A stretch of 64,000 bases of DNA from Pyrenochaeta sp. MPI-SDFR-AT-0127 (Eukaryota > Ascomycota > Dothideomycetes > Pleosporales > Cucurbitariaceae). Made by a program: the position numbers and the translations under genes. The notes under the pieces were generated by a model. That model was not told the DNA's origin and made no database searches. It saw only the letters and a list, made by a program, of their open reading frames with translations. Within the stretch, counting starts at the first letter, position 1. Each line of letters starts with the position of its first letter. Location: positions 1 through 64,000 of the forward strand of contig JAGTJM010000100.1 of assembly GCA_020747015.1 (NCBI GenBank), read 5' to 3'. Positions 23,451 through 33,204 of this stretch are shown one piece after another.

Positions 23451-25259
23451 TCATGCTGTGATGCCGTTACTTTCGCTGGTGCCATTGGTGCCGTTGACAA
23501 CATCAACTTTGGAATCACGGCGAAGATATGACTCCAATTCTCCGGAGTGAACACCCTCCGTATCACTTGTATTTGCACCATGTGAGAAGCCGCCAAAATA
23601 GTAGGGCGCAAGTCTTCGCTTCTCGGCGACCTTATCCTCCTTTGTTCGAGCGAGCAGTTCTTGAGCTCTCCTGTTCGCAGAGAATCGATCCTATGGAGCA
23701 TATCAACATTGAGGTCGCATCATATAGTGGGATGGGAACTTACCGGAAGAGCGTCCCACACTTTGTAGTCGGTGCCGTGTGTTTCAATTGTTCCGCAGCC
23801 CTTGCGGGCATATTCTGTCCAAAGGAATAGACGACTCGACTCGATCATGATTGTCAATTGATCTTCAGGAGAGTCAGCGAGAAAGTTTAAAATGATGGAA
23901 TGAAACTCACCTTGGAGGATTTTCTCTGGTTGTCCCTCATGTATCCTCATACCATGCTGATACCCTTCATGGAAACCGCCATGAGGTGTATGCCCACCCT
24001 CGAAACTTCCGCCACCTGGCTGGAAGTCGTCACTTCTTCCTAGACCTTGTCCATAGATACAGGCAAGGAACTCGGAAGCCGAGTTGCGATGGAAGTAAGG
24101 TAGCCGGAAGGTGTTGGTAGCAACGTCCCACCTGGGCCCAAACCAGAGGAAGTCTGCTAAAGGCGTCAGGGGATCGCGAGACTTTGCTGTAAGAACGGTG
24201 AAGATTGACGGATCAGTATGATCGATTGATGTGCTGTTTTGTGAGGAGAATTTGGTAAGGTCGTACTTGTACGGAACGACATTTCCATGCCAGGCAACGA
24301 GATCGAAGGGGCTGTGATCTTGCTGTATCGTTACCAGCTGGCCGTTTGTTTTATTGACAATGTGCCAGTCAACATGTAGCTCGTCATCAATGGCAGCAAC
24401 TGGATAAAGGAAGTCACGAGGGTTCGCGAGGCCATGGCCACCAAGTGGGCCCAAATCTGGTAGCTCCCACATTGAACCCCAAACCTCAGTAATATAGCCA
24501 CGGGCCACCTTGGTATCTGGCGCCAGATTCAAGCAGAATCTAATGCCTCGCTGAACTACGCAAATCTCACCAGGTTGCAGGAAGATCTTTCCCATCTCGG
24601 TTACGATGTCAAGATTTCCTTGCTGCGCGCAGATGAGGAAGTCGCCATCTGTATTACAGAACGCTCGTCGCTCCATACTCGAGTTGATCATGTAGACGTA
24701 AAGGGCAATGCCTTCTCTGATGTTGGGATCCCCACTACCTGCGAGAGTATGAAGTCCGTCTGCAAAATCAATCTTTTCATCCTCCTTTGGGAGTGGGAAT
24801 GGCCTCCATTCTGCTTGCTCAGGTAGGGTTGCGACTTTGGGATTGATGGAGAGGAAGCAATTCTGAATGTTAGATTTTGATTCGGTAGGAATGTAGCCAT
24901 CTGACTATATTAGTACACGACAAACGATGGGCGACACGGAACATACTGTGAGCCGCTGCCGGCCGGCACCGGTACATATAGGTACTGAAGTTGTGTGCGC
25001 GTGGAGCCGCAAACGCGGAGTATGTTATGCCTTCAGTATAAAGCCCAAATCGGACCTCATGTGGGTTGTTCTGCGCCACTGGCAACGTTCCTGGAATGAC
25101 TTCGGACTGGTGTCGGTTCCCCCATCCATGCTGATAGTCGTAGGGATCGTTTGCACGTGTAGGCTTTAGTCTTTGAAGATCTGTATAATGGAAGACCTTT
25201 TGCGGATCGGTCACAAGCTGGCGCTCTTTGAATTCTGGCATGATGTTTCGCGTCGTCAC
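23451..25259 (-). CDS. homogentisate 1,2-dioxygenase paralogue
   Basis: At least four exons. The first gives YDYQHGWGNRHQSEVIPGTLP and PHEVRFGLYTEGITYSAFAAPR, the N-terminal hallmark of homogentisate dioxygenases. After an intron near 24905-24950 the frame has EWRPFPLP. The iron ligands appear intact: His in PYFHRNSASEF, Glu in the same SEF, and His in TPHGG. A 48 bp in-frame intron interrupts PEKILQ/DQLTIMIESS, and a further intron after KVWDALP leads to DRFSANRRAQELLA and the TGA at 23453-23451. The enzyme class is an Fe(II), O2-dependent ring-cleaving enzyme of the cupin fold. No fumarylacetoacetase or maleylacetoacetate isomerase lies nearby, so this copy may serve a substrate other than homogentisate. 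Confidence 0.9.
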
Positions 25260-25692
25260 AGTACAAGGGAGTTCGTGAAGCTTACCACACCAGCTTGAAC
25301 CAGCCTTATATTGGATTCAAGCATGACCGTGGCCCTCTAGCTTGACATCTGCCGCCCCTAAGTGGTGCGCTCCGCGCATGATGTGGATGCGGGGCCCGGG
25401 TCCCTGATTATGGCGGGGTTAGGAGCTCGGTAGCTGGGATACGGAGGCTGTGACAGGCCCACAATGAGTGTTTACTGGGTCTAAACCGGGTTAGTGGGAC
25501 ATGTGAAATGAATGTCGTAGACGTCTTGCATATGGAACGAAATCAAAATGTGAGGATCGAAGCTTATGTGCAGGTTATCTATGGACCTTGACGAGAAGAC
25601 CACTCTAGAATTTGGTGCTTATACAAATCGTGCTTATGTAACTTTTAATGAAATGCACCTGGATCTCATTTCTACTTCGGTGAGAGATGTAG
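25260..25692. promoter_or_regulatory. dioxygenase promoter with shared 17-mer
   Basis: The 17-mer at 25380-25396 (GATGTGGATGCGGGGCC), about 120 bp upstream of the dioxygenase start, matches the one at 21393-21409 upstream of the carrier except for one C/T difference. GCGGGG within it also fits SYGGRG. The rest is the 3' flank of the cycloisomerase gene. Confidence 0.45.
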
Positions 25693-27159
25693 TTATCGCG
25701 ATGCAGCCAAAACCTCATCAACCATCAGCCCGCACGACCCCAGATAATTCTTCGCGTCGCACAGAGAACTCAAGTCCTCGTTTGAGATCTTGTCGGTGAT
25801 CTCAGGTCGTGTTTGCAGCGCTTCCAAGAGACTGGTGTCGTTCTCTATACTCTCTTTGCAGGCTTCGTAAACAACGTCGTGGGCCTTTGAACGGCCGACA
25901 TGGGGAGCAAGACCCATCATCACAGCCTCAGCAACAATCAGTCCTCTGGTCGAGTAGAGGTTCTCGAGCATCTGCTTCGGGTTCACAACGAGCCCAGAGA
26001 GCGCAAAGTCTGCCTGGTTGAGCGCACCAACAGCAATGACAAAGCTCTCTGGAACTGCGACCCACTCCAGATGCCAGGGACCAGAAGCACGTTCGAAGTC
26101 GGAGACCATGCCGTCCAGCACCAGTCCAGCGTTTGATCGCAGTATTTTCGATGCTGCTAAGATGACTTCACTCGAGATAGGGTTTCTCTTCTGTGGCATT
26201 GTGGAGGATGCGCCGCGATGTGGGACAAAAGGCTCCGACACTTCGGAGAGCTCGTTCGAGGACATGATGATAATATCAAGAGCCAGCTTGCCTAACGTTC
26301 CTCCAACGAGCGCGAGATAATTCGTAATCTCAGCAACCCCATCTCGTGCAACGTGCCATGTGATCGGAGGGTCCGTCAGCCCAAGATCTTTGGCCATCTC
26401 TTTACGAACGCGAATACCGTCGTCGCCAGAGCCCAAGGAAGCTAAAGAGCCGGCAGCACCTCCAAACTGAACCATCAAAGCACGGCTTTTGAGCTGCTCA
26501 AGGCGTTCCAGATGCCTCTGGAACCCTGAAAGCCATATTGCGCATTTGTGTCCGAATGTGATTGGTAGAGCATGTTGTAGATGTGTGCGGCCAGCCATTG
26601 GCGTGTCACGGTGTTTTCTTGACAGGTCCTCAAGGTTCTTGATGACGGAACGGAGCGTGCGTTCAACAATTTCGAGTCCTTCTTTCATCTGCAAGATGCT
26701 TGCCAGATCCATAATATCTTGAGTGGTTGCTCCCCAATGTACATAGCGCCCAGCTTCATCGCCGCAGGATGCGGACAATTGACGTACCAAAGGGAAGATG
26801 GGATATCCGACGATTTCAGTCTCTCGCCGTAGTCTGTCATAGTCCAACTTTACTTCGCCGGCTTTGGAGGTCACAATTTCACCGATATGAGACGGGATGA
26901 CTTTGCATTTTGATTGTGCTCGTGCTAGAGCTGTCTCGGCGTCCACGCAGCGGTCGATGTACGCTTTGTCGTCGAACACTTTTCGAATCTCATCGGTTCC
27001 AAACAGTGTGCGAAAAATGACGGAGTCAATCGCACTCACACTTCCTAGTGCACGTCGTTGAGCATGAACGGTGGTAAACCGTGGAAGGGAGCGAAGTGGG
27101 GCTCGTCGAAAGAGAAACATGACTGCGACGCTCAATTGCAACAGAGACTCAAGAAGCAA
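25693..27159 (-). CDS. PcaB-type 3-carboxy-cis,cis-muconate cycloisomerase / adenylosuccinate lyase family enzyme
   Basis: An uninterrupted 488-residue ORF in a neighbourhood where nearly every other gene has introns. The first 40 residues are basic and lack acids from about M14 (MFLFRRAPLRSLPRF), suggesting a mitochondrial presequence; a start at M14 is possible. The body is the fumarase/aspartase superfamily: YVHWGATTQDIMD, GRTHLQHALPITFG, FGGAAGSLASLG, and the signature SSTMPQKRNPISSE with the catalytic loop. Within the superfamily the resemblance is to bacterial PcaB, which lactonises 3-carboxymuconate. The classical fungal enzyme for that step is an unrelated beta-propeller, so the family itself is notable. 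It lies between dioxygenase and thiolase genes, all on one strand. Confidence 0.85.
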   Translation of the reverse strand: MLLESLLQLSVAVMFLFRRAPLRSLPRFTTVHAQRRALGSVSAIDSVIFRTLFGTDEIRKVFDDKAYIDRCVDAETALARAQSKCKVIPSHIGEIVTSKAGEVKLDYDRLRRETEIVGYPIFPLVRQLSASCGDEAGRYVHWGATTQDIMDLASILQMKEGLEIVERTLRSVIKNLEDLSRKHRDTPMAGRTHLQHALPITFGHKCAIWLSGFQRHLERLEQLKSRALMVQFGGAAGSLASLGSGDDGIRVRKEMAKDLGLTDPPITWHVARDGVAEITNYLALVGGTLGKLALDIIIMSSNELSEVSEPFVPHRGASSTMPQKRNPISSEVILAASKILRSNAGLVLDGMVSDFERASGPWHLEWVAVPESFVIAVGALNQADFALSGLVVNPKQMLENLYSTRGLIVAEAVMMGLAPHVGRSKAHDVVYEACKESIENDTSLLEALQTRPEITDKISNEDLSSLCDAKNYLGSCGLMVDEVLAASR

Positions 27160-27453
27160 AGGAAAAGCGAGGATCTAAAGGAAACCGCAACGACACCCAA
27201 GACATTGCGGCTCCAGAACAGTGGATGTGTGGGACGTTCAAAGCTGCATCGTGTGGGGAAAGCGGTGTCGAGCATAGAAACGGCAATTGGTTGCGCCCAA
27301 AGAAGTTAGAGGATTATCACATGGACTACGCGTTATTTTGGCGTTTGTGGCTTCGCCCCCACTGAATCGCTGTGATTCACTGCTTTGGATTGGCAACGCT
27401 GGTTCATATTTTTGAAATTGTTTTCGCATATGTTGAACGCTATTGTGTCTATA
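27160..27453. promoter_or_regulatory. cycloisomerase promoter with GTGTGGGG
   Basis: GTGGGG at 27253-27258 sits within GTGTGGGG, about 95 bp upstream of the cycloisomerase start, and CCCCAC lies at 27357-27362. The region is also the 3' flank of the thiolase gene. Confidence 0.45.
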
Positions 27454-28772
27454 CTATGACTCTCGAATGAACAGCGAGGCAACACCATGCCCAGTGCTCG
27501 CACACATACTCACGATCCCAATCTCCTTGTCTTGCCTTCGCAATTCCCCAAATAAGGTGGCAGTTTGGCGTGCTCCGGTGGCGCCAGTGGGATGCCCAAG
27601 AGCGATTGCGCCCCCGTTGGGATTGACTTTCTCTTCGTTGAGACCAAGCTCACGAATGCATGCGACTGTTTGACTTGCGAACGCTTCATTCAACTCAATG
27701 AGATCAACATCCTTTAGATCGATACCCGTCCACTTCAGTAATGCTGGGATAGCATAGATGGGCCCAATGCCCATCTCATCAGGTGCACAGCCTTTGACTT
27801 GGGTGCCGACAAACCTTCCTAAAGGCGTGAGCCCACGTTCGTCTGCCCAAGACCTTCGAGCCAAGATCGTGGATGATGCTCCGTCTGATATTTGGGACCT
27901 GAGAAGTCAGTCAAGTTGACAAAACGAGGAGGATTGGCTTACGAATTGCCTGCTGTGCTCTTCCCGTTTTCGCCAAACACGGGCTTAAGTGTTGAAACCT
28001 TCTCAAATGTGAGGCCGTGTCGGATACCGTCATCTTTCGTCACCTCAAACCCAGATGGCTGTCCTGTTCCTTCATCCACCCTTGGAACCGTTACAGGGAC
28101 GATTTCCCAATCGAAACGGCCTTCTTTCTGAGCACGACTGGCACGAGCATGACTTTGCACAGCATACTCGTCTTGTGACTTTCGGTCAATCTTGTACCTT
28201 TCCGCCACATTTTCTGACGTGATACCCATAGGCATTATGCAGTCGCGCGCATCCTTGACATCTGAGCCACGCAAAGCTGGCGAGATATCGGTCGGCACAC
28301 CGCGAGAGCCATAGTTCCTCGACATACTCTCCACACCTCCAGCAAGTCCAACATCGATTTGTCCAACCATGATGGAATGTGCGATGTGGGTGATAGCCTG
28401 CAAACTACTCGAACATTGACGATTGACGGTATGGAACGTCGTCGAATTAGGGAATCCAGCGTGATTCAAAGCCATGCGACCAGTCTTTGCGAAGCCCAAT
28501 TCAGCCAGGACATTGCCGATAAGCGCATCATTGACGTCGTTTGGCTCAATCTGGGCACGTTGGACAGCTGCCCTCATCACCTACGCAGAATTAGCACATA
28601 ATCCATCATTTGTCTCCATTGCACTTGCAGGCATCAATATGTCTTCTGGGTGAGCATCTTTATATCCGCCTTTGAAACTTCGATTGATTGGTGACCGTAC
28701 CGCAGAAAGCAGCACGACATCATTGGGGCTCTTTTGCAAAACATTGCGTGCAGCTCTGGTAAATGCTGCCAT
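27454..28772 (-). CDS. acetyl-CoA acyltransferase (thiolase II)
   Basis: Three exons (28772-28629, 28580-27943, 27898-27454) join in frame to 408 residues. The first intron has a GC donor (GCAAGT..GTAG, 48 bp); using it yields EDILMPVMRAAVQRAQIEP, which matches the family where other junctions do not. The nucleophile Cys lies in NRQCSSSLQAI, with VESMSRN, AGNSSQISDGAS across the second intron, LNEAFASQ, GGAIALGHPTGATGARQ and the C-terminal MCASTGHGVA. The enzyme cleaves 3-oxoacyl-CoA with CoA, and in the beta-ketoadipate route it yields acetyl-CoA and succinyl-CoA. An upstream ATG at 28787 would add five residues. The N-terminus (MAAFTRAARNVLQKS) could be mitochondrial. It shares a promoter with the reductase gene. 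Confidence 0.93.
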
Positions 28773-29049
28773 GGTTTCCGACAACAAACAGTAACAAAGC
28801 GTGACCCATCATCACAGAAGCACACTACCCAGCGCGTCTTCAAAAATGTAGGAACTGCCGCTTCGCGACTCCATCGATAGGCTGTGGCGGGGCAAGCTCT
28901 TTGTGTGGGGCGAGTTCCGAGAGACCCCTCCAAGGCGAATCACGTAACAACGCAACGGTGCTTACTAGCATCGGGCGCTGAATGGAGCATGCGTTCCGAT
29001 CTGACCAGGCTCATTGATTCACGCATACTCAATTTCTATCCTTTTCCCC
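28773..29049. promoter_or_regulatory. bidirectional promoter, thiolase / maleylacetate reductase
   Basis: A 277 bp interval between two divergent starts, holding GTGTGGGG (hexamer 28905-28910) and GGCGGGG near 28887. Such a compact shared promoter supports joint expression of two consecutive pathway steps. Confidence 0.5.
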
Positions 29050-30510
29050 ATGGCGCTTCCAAACAAATATCAGAATGGCAGCATTGACTCGTCCGTCAAG
29101 GGCGTGTATCGAGCTTCGCCCATCAAGCTTATGATCTACGGCAATGGTGAGCTGCATCACTGGAATTGACTTTATGATATCTAATAGAGAAATCTAGGAA
29201 CCAGCAACCAGCTGTCGGATGTGGTCGCAGAACTAGGAGGCACGAAAGCGTTTATTATCACAGGCCGGTCGCTTTACGAGAAGACGCCTGTGATCAAAAA
29301 TATTGAGAAGGCACTTGGAGCTGTACATGGCGGCACCTTCAGCAAGATTGGACAGCACGCGTAAGCGTAATTACGTTAACGCTCTACTACAATCGCTAAT
29401 ATTGAATAGACCGATTGGAGACATCCGAGAGGCCACGGCCTTGATGTCCAAATCAGGATGCGATGTCCTCATATCAATAGGCGGTGGATCACCAATTGAC
29501 TCCGCAAAGGCAATTGCTTACAATATCCACCAAGAGACGGGCAAGTGGATACCAAGTATTGCCGTACCAACGACACTGAGTGTAGCCGAGACTACACAAA
29601 ACGCCGGTTTCACCACAGAAGAGAAGCATAAGATTGCAGTTAGCAACCCAGAGCTTGTGCCAAAAGGTATGTAACAGCAGTGTTGAAAGACGAATGGCAT
29701 CCAATTGACTCCTTATAGCTGTTGTATACGATGGCGAGCTGGCAATATACACGCCATTGAATCTCTGGACCAGCACAGGAGTAAGCATCTTTTACTGCGA
29801 CGCAACATACAATGACCACGCAACTAATGAGAACATAGATTCGTTCACTGGACCATGCAGTTGAGCTAATGTACCACCCTCTCGCAGCAGAAATCCCTAC
29901 GAAGCGTATGTGCTTGGAAGCCATCAAGGATCTCTTCACCTACCTGCCGCAATCAAAAGCCAACCCAGACGATGCAAGTGTGCGTACGAAACTATTTCTC
30001 GCATGCTATTCGTCATTGTTCCCCTTCCTCTACACTGGAGGTGTCGGTCTCAGTCACAGCATCGGCCATGCGATAGGCGCCACGTACAGTATTCCACACG
30101 GTATCACCAGCTGCCTGAGTCTCGCGCCAACTGTACATTTCAAGGCCAGCAACCCGGAAGAGGCCAAGCAAATTGCAAGGATCGTTCCATACATTGGAAA
30201 GCAGAGTACGGGTAGTGACGAAAAGGACTCGCATATTGTGGGAGATGCGATTGCCGAGCTTGTGGAGCAATTGGGTCACAAGACGACTTTGACAGCAGTA
30301 GGTGCAAAAGCCCAACTGGAGATAGCAAAAGCTTACCGTGTTCAGTATGATGTGCCTGTCGGCGACGCAGAAGAGGAGGCGATTGCCTCTCGAGCGCTAC
30401 ATAGCAAAGATCATAAGGATTTTGCGAGTCGTAAGTCCATCTAAAGCCCAGGTCATCGTTTGAAACTAATGTCTCGCTCAGTGAAGCAAATTGTACACAA
30501 TCTTTATTGA
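29050..30510 (+). CDS. maleylacetate-reductase-type iron-containing alcohol dehydrogenase
   Basis: Six exons (29050-29146, 29198-29360, 29410-29666, 29719-29780, 29839-30430, 30482-30510) encode 399 residues, all phases consistent. The N-terminal domain has IKLMIYGNGTSNQL and the NAD-binding GCDVLISIGGGSPIDSAKA, with AVPTTLSVAETTQNAGF. The metal-site region is LDHAVELMYHPLAAE and HSIGHAIGATYSIPHGITSC, the arrangement of maleylacetate reductases. These reduce maleylacetate to 3-oxoadipate with NADH and act after hydroxyquinol ring cleavage. The last small exon gives LKQIVHNLY. Its direct pairing with a thiolase and a SCOT gene is strong context for a 3-oxoadipate route. The exact substrate remains inferred. 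Confidence 0.9.
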
Positions 30511-31148
30511 AGCTATAACACAGTACTTTCTACTACGATGGGTTGAGTTTAGGATACTTCAAGTACGATACAGAATTGAGAATTTGGCATTCATGCTTCC
30601 ACCCGATAATTCTCAGAGCTCGCGAACGGCAAAAACACGTTATCACGTGAGCCGGCAACATGTATTCTAGAATATGGAAACCTTCTCCGCCTTCTACATT
30701 TTGTGTTCTTCCACAGCCCCAGCCATCCAATAAACGTGCGTTTTGCCCGCATTTCCGAGCGAACCCCGGCAAAGGTCTTACCCGATCCGCCTGTGGAGCA
30801 CTTTTCCGACCGAAAGTTCTCCACCGGCAGCGGGCGGCACTTGGATCGGCGGTCTCAATTTGGCTTAGTGCTATCATAGAGCCCCGTCATGTATGTCGTG
30901 TGGGGAGCTTCGCAACTCCGCAAACCAAAAAATTGTAAACTTCAATATCACTCGCAGCATTATACATTGAGGTTTGCAGAGCCATTGGAAGCGTTTACAG
31001 CGTATACTCAACTTGCAATCCCTTCGACTTTGCATTTAACACCTACAAACATTGGAGCATCTTCTCGTACACCATTGCGGATTTAGTCTGGAGTGTTACG
31101 CCGATACATCTTCCTGGAATTCTACGACATTAATTTTCTATCACGTTC
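30511..31148. promoter_or_regulatory. promoter of the 3-oxoacid CoA-transferase gene
   Basis: About 640 bp without a supported ORF. GTGTGGGG (hexamer 30900-30905) lies about 245 bp upstream of the coding start, matching the motif in the other cluster promoters. Confidence 0.45.
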
Positions 31149-32948
31149 ATGATGCAACGATCTTGCCTATTCGCGGCTCGCCGCAATGCACCATCCGTAC
31201 GCTTCTTCTCCAGCTCCACCAGCCGCCTAGCAGTCAACAAGATAGTTTCGTCCGCACAAGAAGCTATCAAGGATATGGAATCAAACACCACTGTTCTTGT
31301 TGGAGGTTTTGGATTCTCAGGAGTACCAAACACCCTTATTAATGCTCTCCGCGATCGCTCCGACCTCAAAAACTTCACAGTCGTCAGCAACAATGCTGGT
31401 ATGCCAGGTGTTGGATTGGGACAACTACTAGAAACCAAGCAGATTGGGACCATGATCGCAAGTTACATTGGCGACAACAAGGTGTTCGAGCAAATGTATC
31501 TGAAGGGTCAGCTTAGTCTCCAATTGACGCCTCAGGGCACAATTGCGGAGAAGTGCGCTGCTGGTGCAGCAGGTGTACCGGCATTTTACACACCTGCAGC
31601 CTACGGAACAATAGGTATGTTCTCATCAAAACTTCAAAAAAAACAATTAACGTGTAAAATGGCAAGACTAACATGCATTAACAGTACAAACCGGTGAACT
31701 CCCAGTCCGCTACAACACCGACGGCACCATTGCCGAGATGGCCCCAGCAAAGGAAACCCGCGAATTCAACGGCAAATCCTACGTGCTTGAAGAATCCATT
31801 TACGGGGACTATGCATTTGTCAAAGTCGCCAAAGCAGATCGCCTGGGCAACTGCCAGTTCCGGAAAGCGCAGAACAACTTCAACGAGGCCATGGGCAAGA
31901 ATGCTAAGATGACGATTGTAGAGGCAGACGAGATTGTTGAAGATGGTCAGATTGCGCCCGAGGATATCCATCTCCAGGGTATCTATGTCAAGAGGGTTAT
32001 TAAGAGCACTGAGAAAAAGCAGATTGAGAGGTTGGTGCACTGGAAGACGCCTGAGGAGCAGAAGAAGGCGCTGTTGGAGGGTGGTAAATAAGCCACACAT
32101 CTTAGCGAAAATAGGTCAAGCTAACATGATATCTCAGGTTCGACAGAAGCCTCGCAGAAGCGCGAGCGCATCATTAAGCGCGCAGCTCAGGAACTCAAGG
32201 ATGGCATGTACGTCAACCTCGGAATTGGCATGCCTCTCGCAGCACCTGCCTTCCTCCCTGAAGGCACCGAGATTGTTCTGGAATCTGAGAACGGTATCCT
32301 GGGTATGGGACGGTATCCCAAGCCCGGTGAAGAAGGTAAGAAACTGTAAATCCAATATACATTTAAACATAATCATTGACCCTGTTGCAGACCCTGACCT
32401 CATCAACGCCGGCAAAGAAACCGTCACTCTCATCAAGGGCGCTTCAACATTCGGTAGCCACGAGTCCTTTGGCATGATCCGCGCTGGTCGCATCGACGTG
32501 GCTATGCTCGGCGCCATGCAGGTAAACCAATTCGGAGGTACGTTGAACCCCTACCTACGCACTCAACCTTTTCTATGCATGAAATTTGGCCTACCGGGTT
32601 TTAGCTAACCATGAAACAGATCTAGCAAATTTCATGTTGCCCGGAAAAGTCAAGGGCATCGGCGGCGCAATGGATCTCGTCGCAAATCCCACCCAGACCA
32701 AGGTCGTCATCACAATGGAACATGTCGATAAGAAGGGTAACTCCAAGATTCTTAACAATTGCACATTCCCTCTCACTGGACAACAATGCGTCTCAACTAT
32801 CATCACGGACCTCGCAGTGTTCGATGTTGATCGCGTGAACGGCTTGACCTTGAAGGAGTATGCTAAGGGCGTGACCGTCGACGAGATCAAGGCCAAGACA
32901 GAGGCGCCATTCAAGGTTGCAGAGGATTTGAAGGAGATGAGCGTTTAA
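31149..32948 (+). CDS. succinyl-CoA:3-oxoacid CoA-transferase (SCOT family), mitochondrial
   Basis: About five exons spanning both CoA-transferase subdomains in one chain. The N-terminus MMQRSCLFAARRNAPSVRFF is a good mitochondrial presequence. The A-part has TTVLVGGFGFSGVPNTLI, and after an intron at about 31614-31684 it continues to GQIAPEDIHLQGIYV. An intron at about 32087-32138 leads to the B-part with MYVNLGIGMPLAAPAFLPEG and the catalytic Glu in LESENGILGMG. Further introns follow GEE and QFG. It ends at DLKEMSV. Mammalian SCOT activates acetoacetate, and related enzymes activate 3-oxoadipate, which is the expected use beside a maleylacetate-reductase-type gene and thiolase. Sequence alone does not separate the two uses. 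Confidence 0.93.
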
Positions 32949-33204
32949 GTAAGGGCAGGGGAAACAAAAGTGAAGATTTGATTTTTCTGCATGGTAGAAG
33001 GTTTTGACAGCGCGTCAGTAAGCATTGGTGTTATGGTGTTGTGGAGGCATTGTTATGATTGTCTTATGTTTAGAGTTACAGCGTCACGTTCTCAACGTTA
33101 ACATAGAAAGCTCAGCTTGAATGTATATATTTCTCCAAGCCAGTTGCCACCGCTCAGTCAAGCGTGTAATACATGACCCATCCGCCCGCTACTGGGTTGA
33201 GGCT

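Noticed and set aside
9974..32948. Interpretation as a secondary-metabolite (polyketide or NRPS) cluster
   Set aside because: No synthase, ligase or methyltransferase backbone gene is present, and the enzymes are CoA-dependent degradative types.
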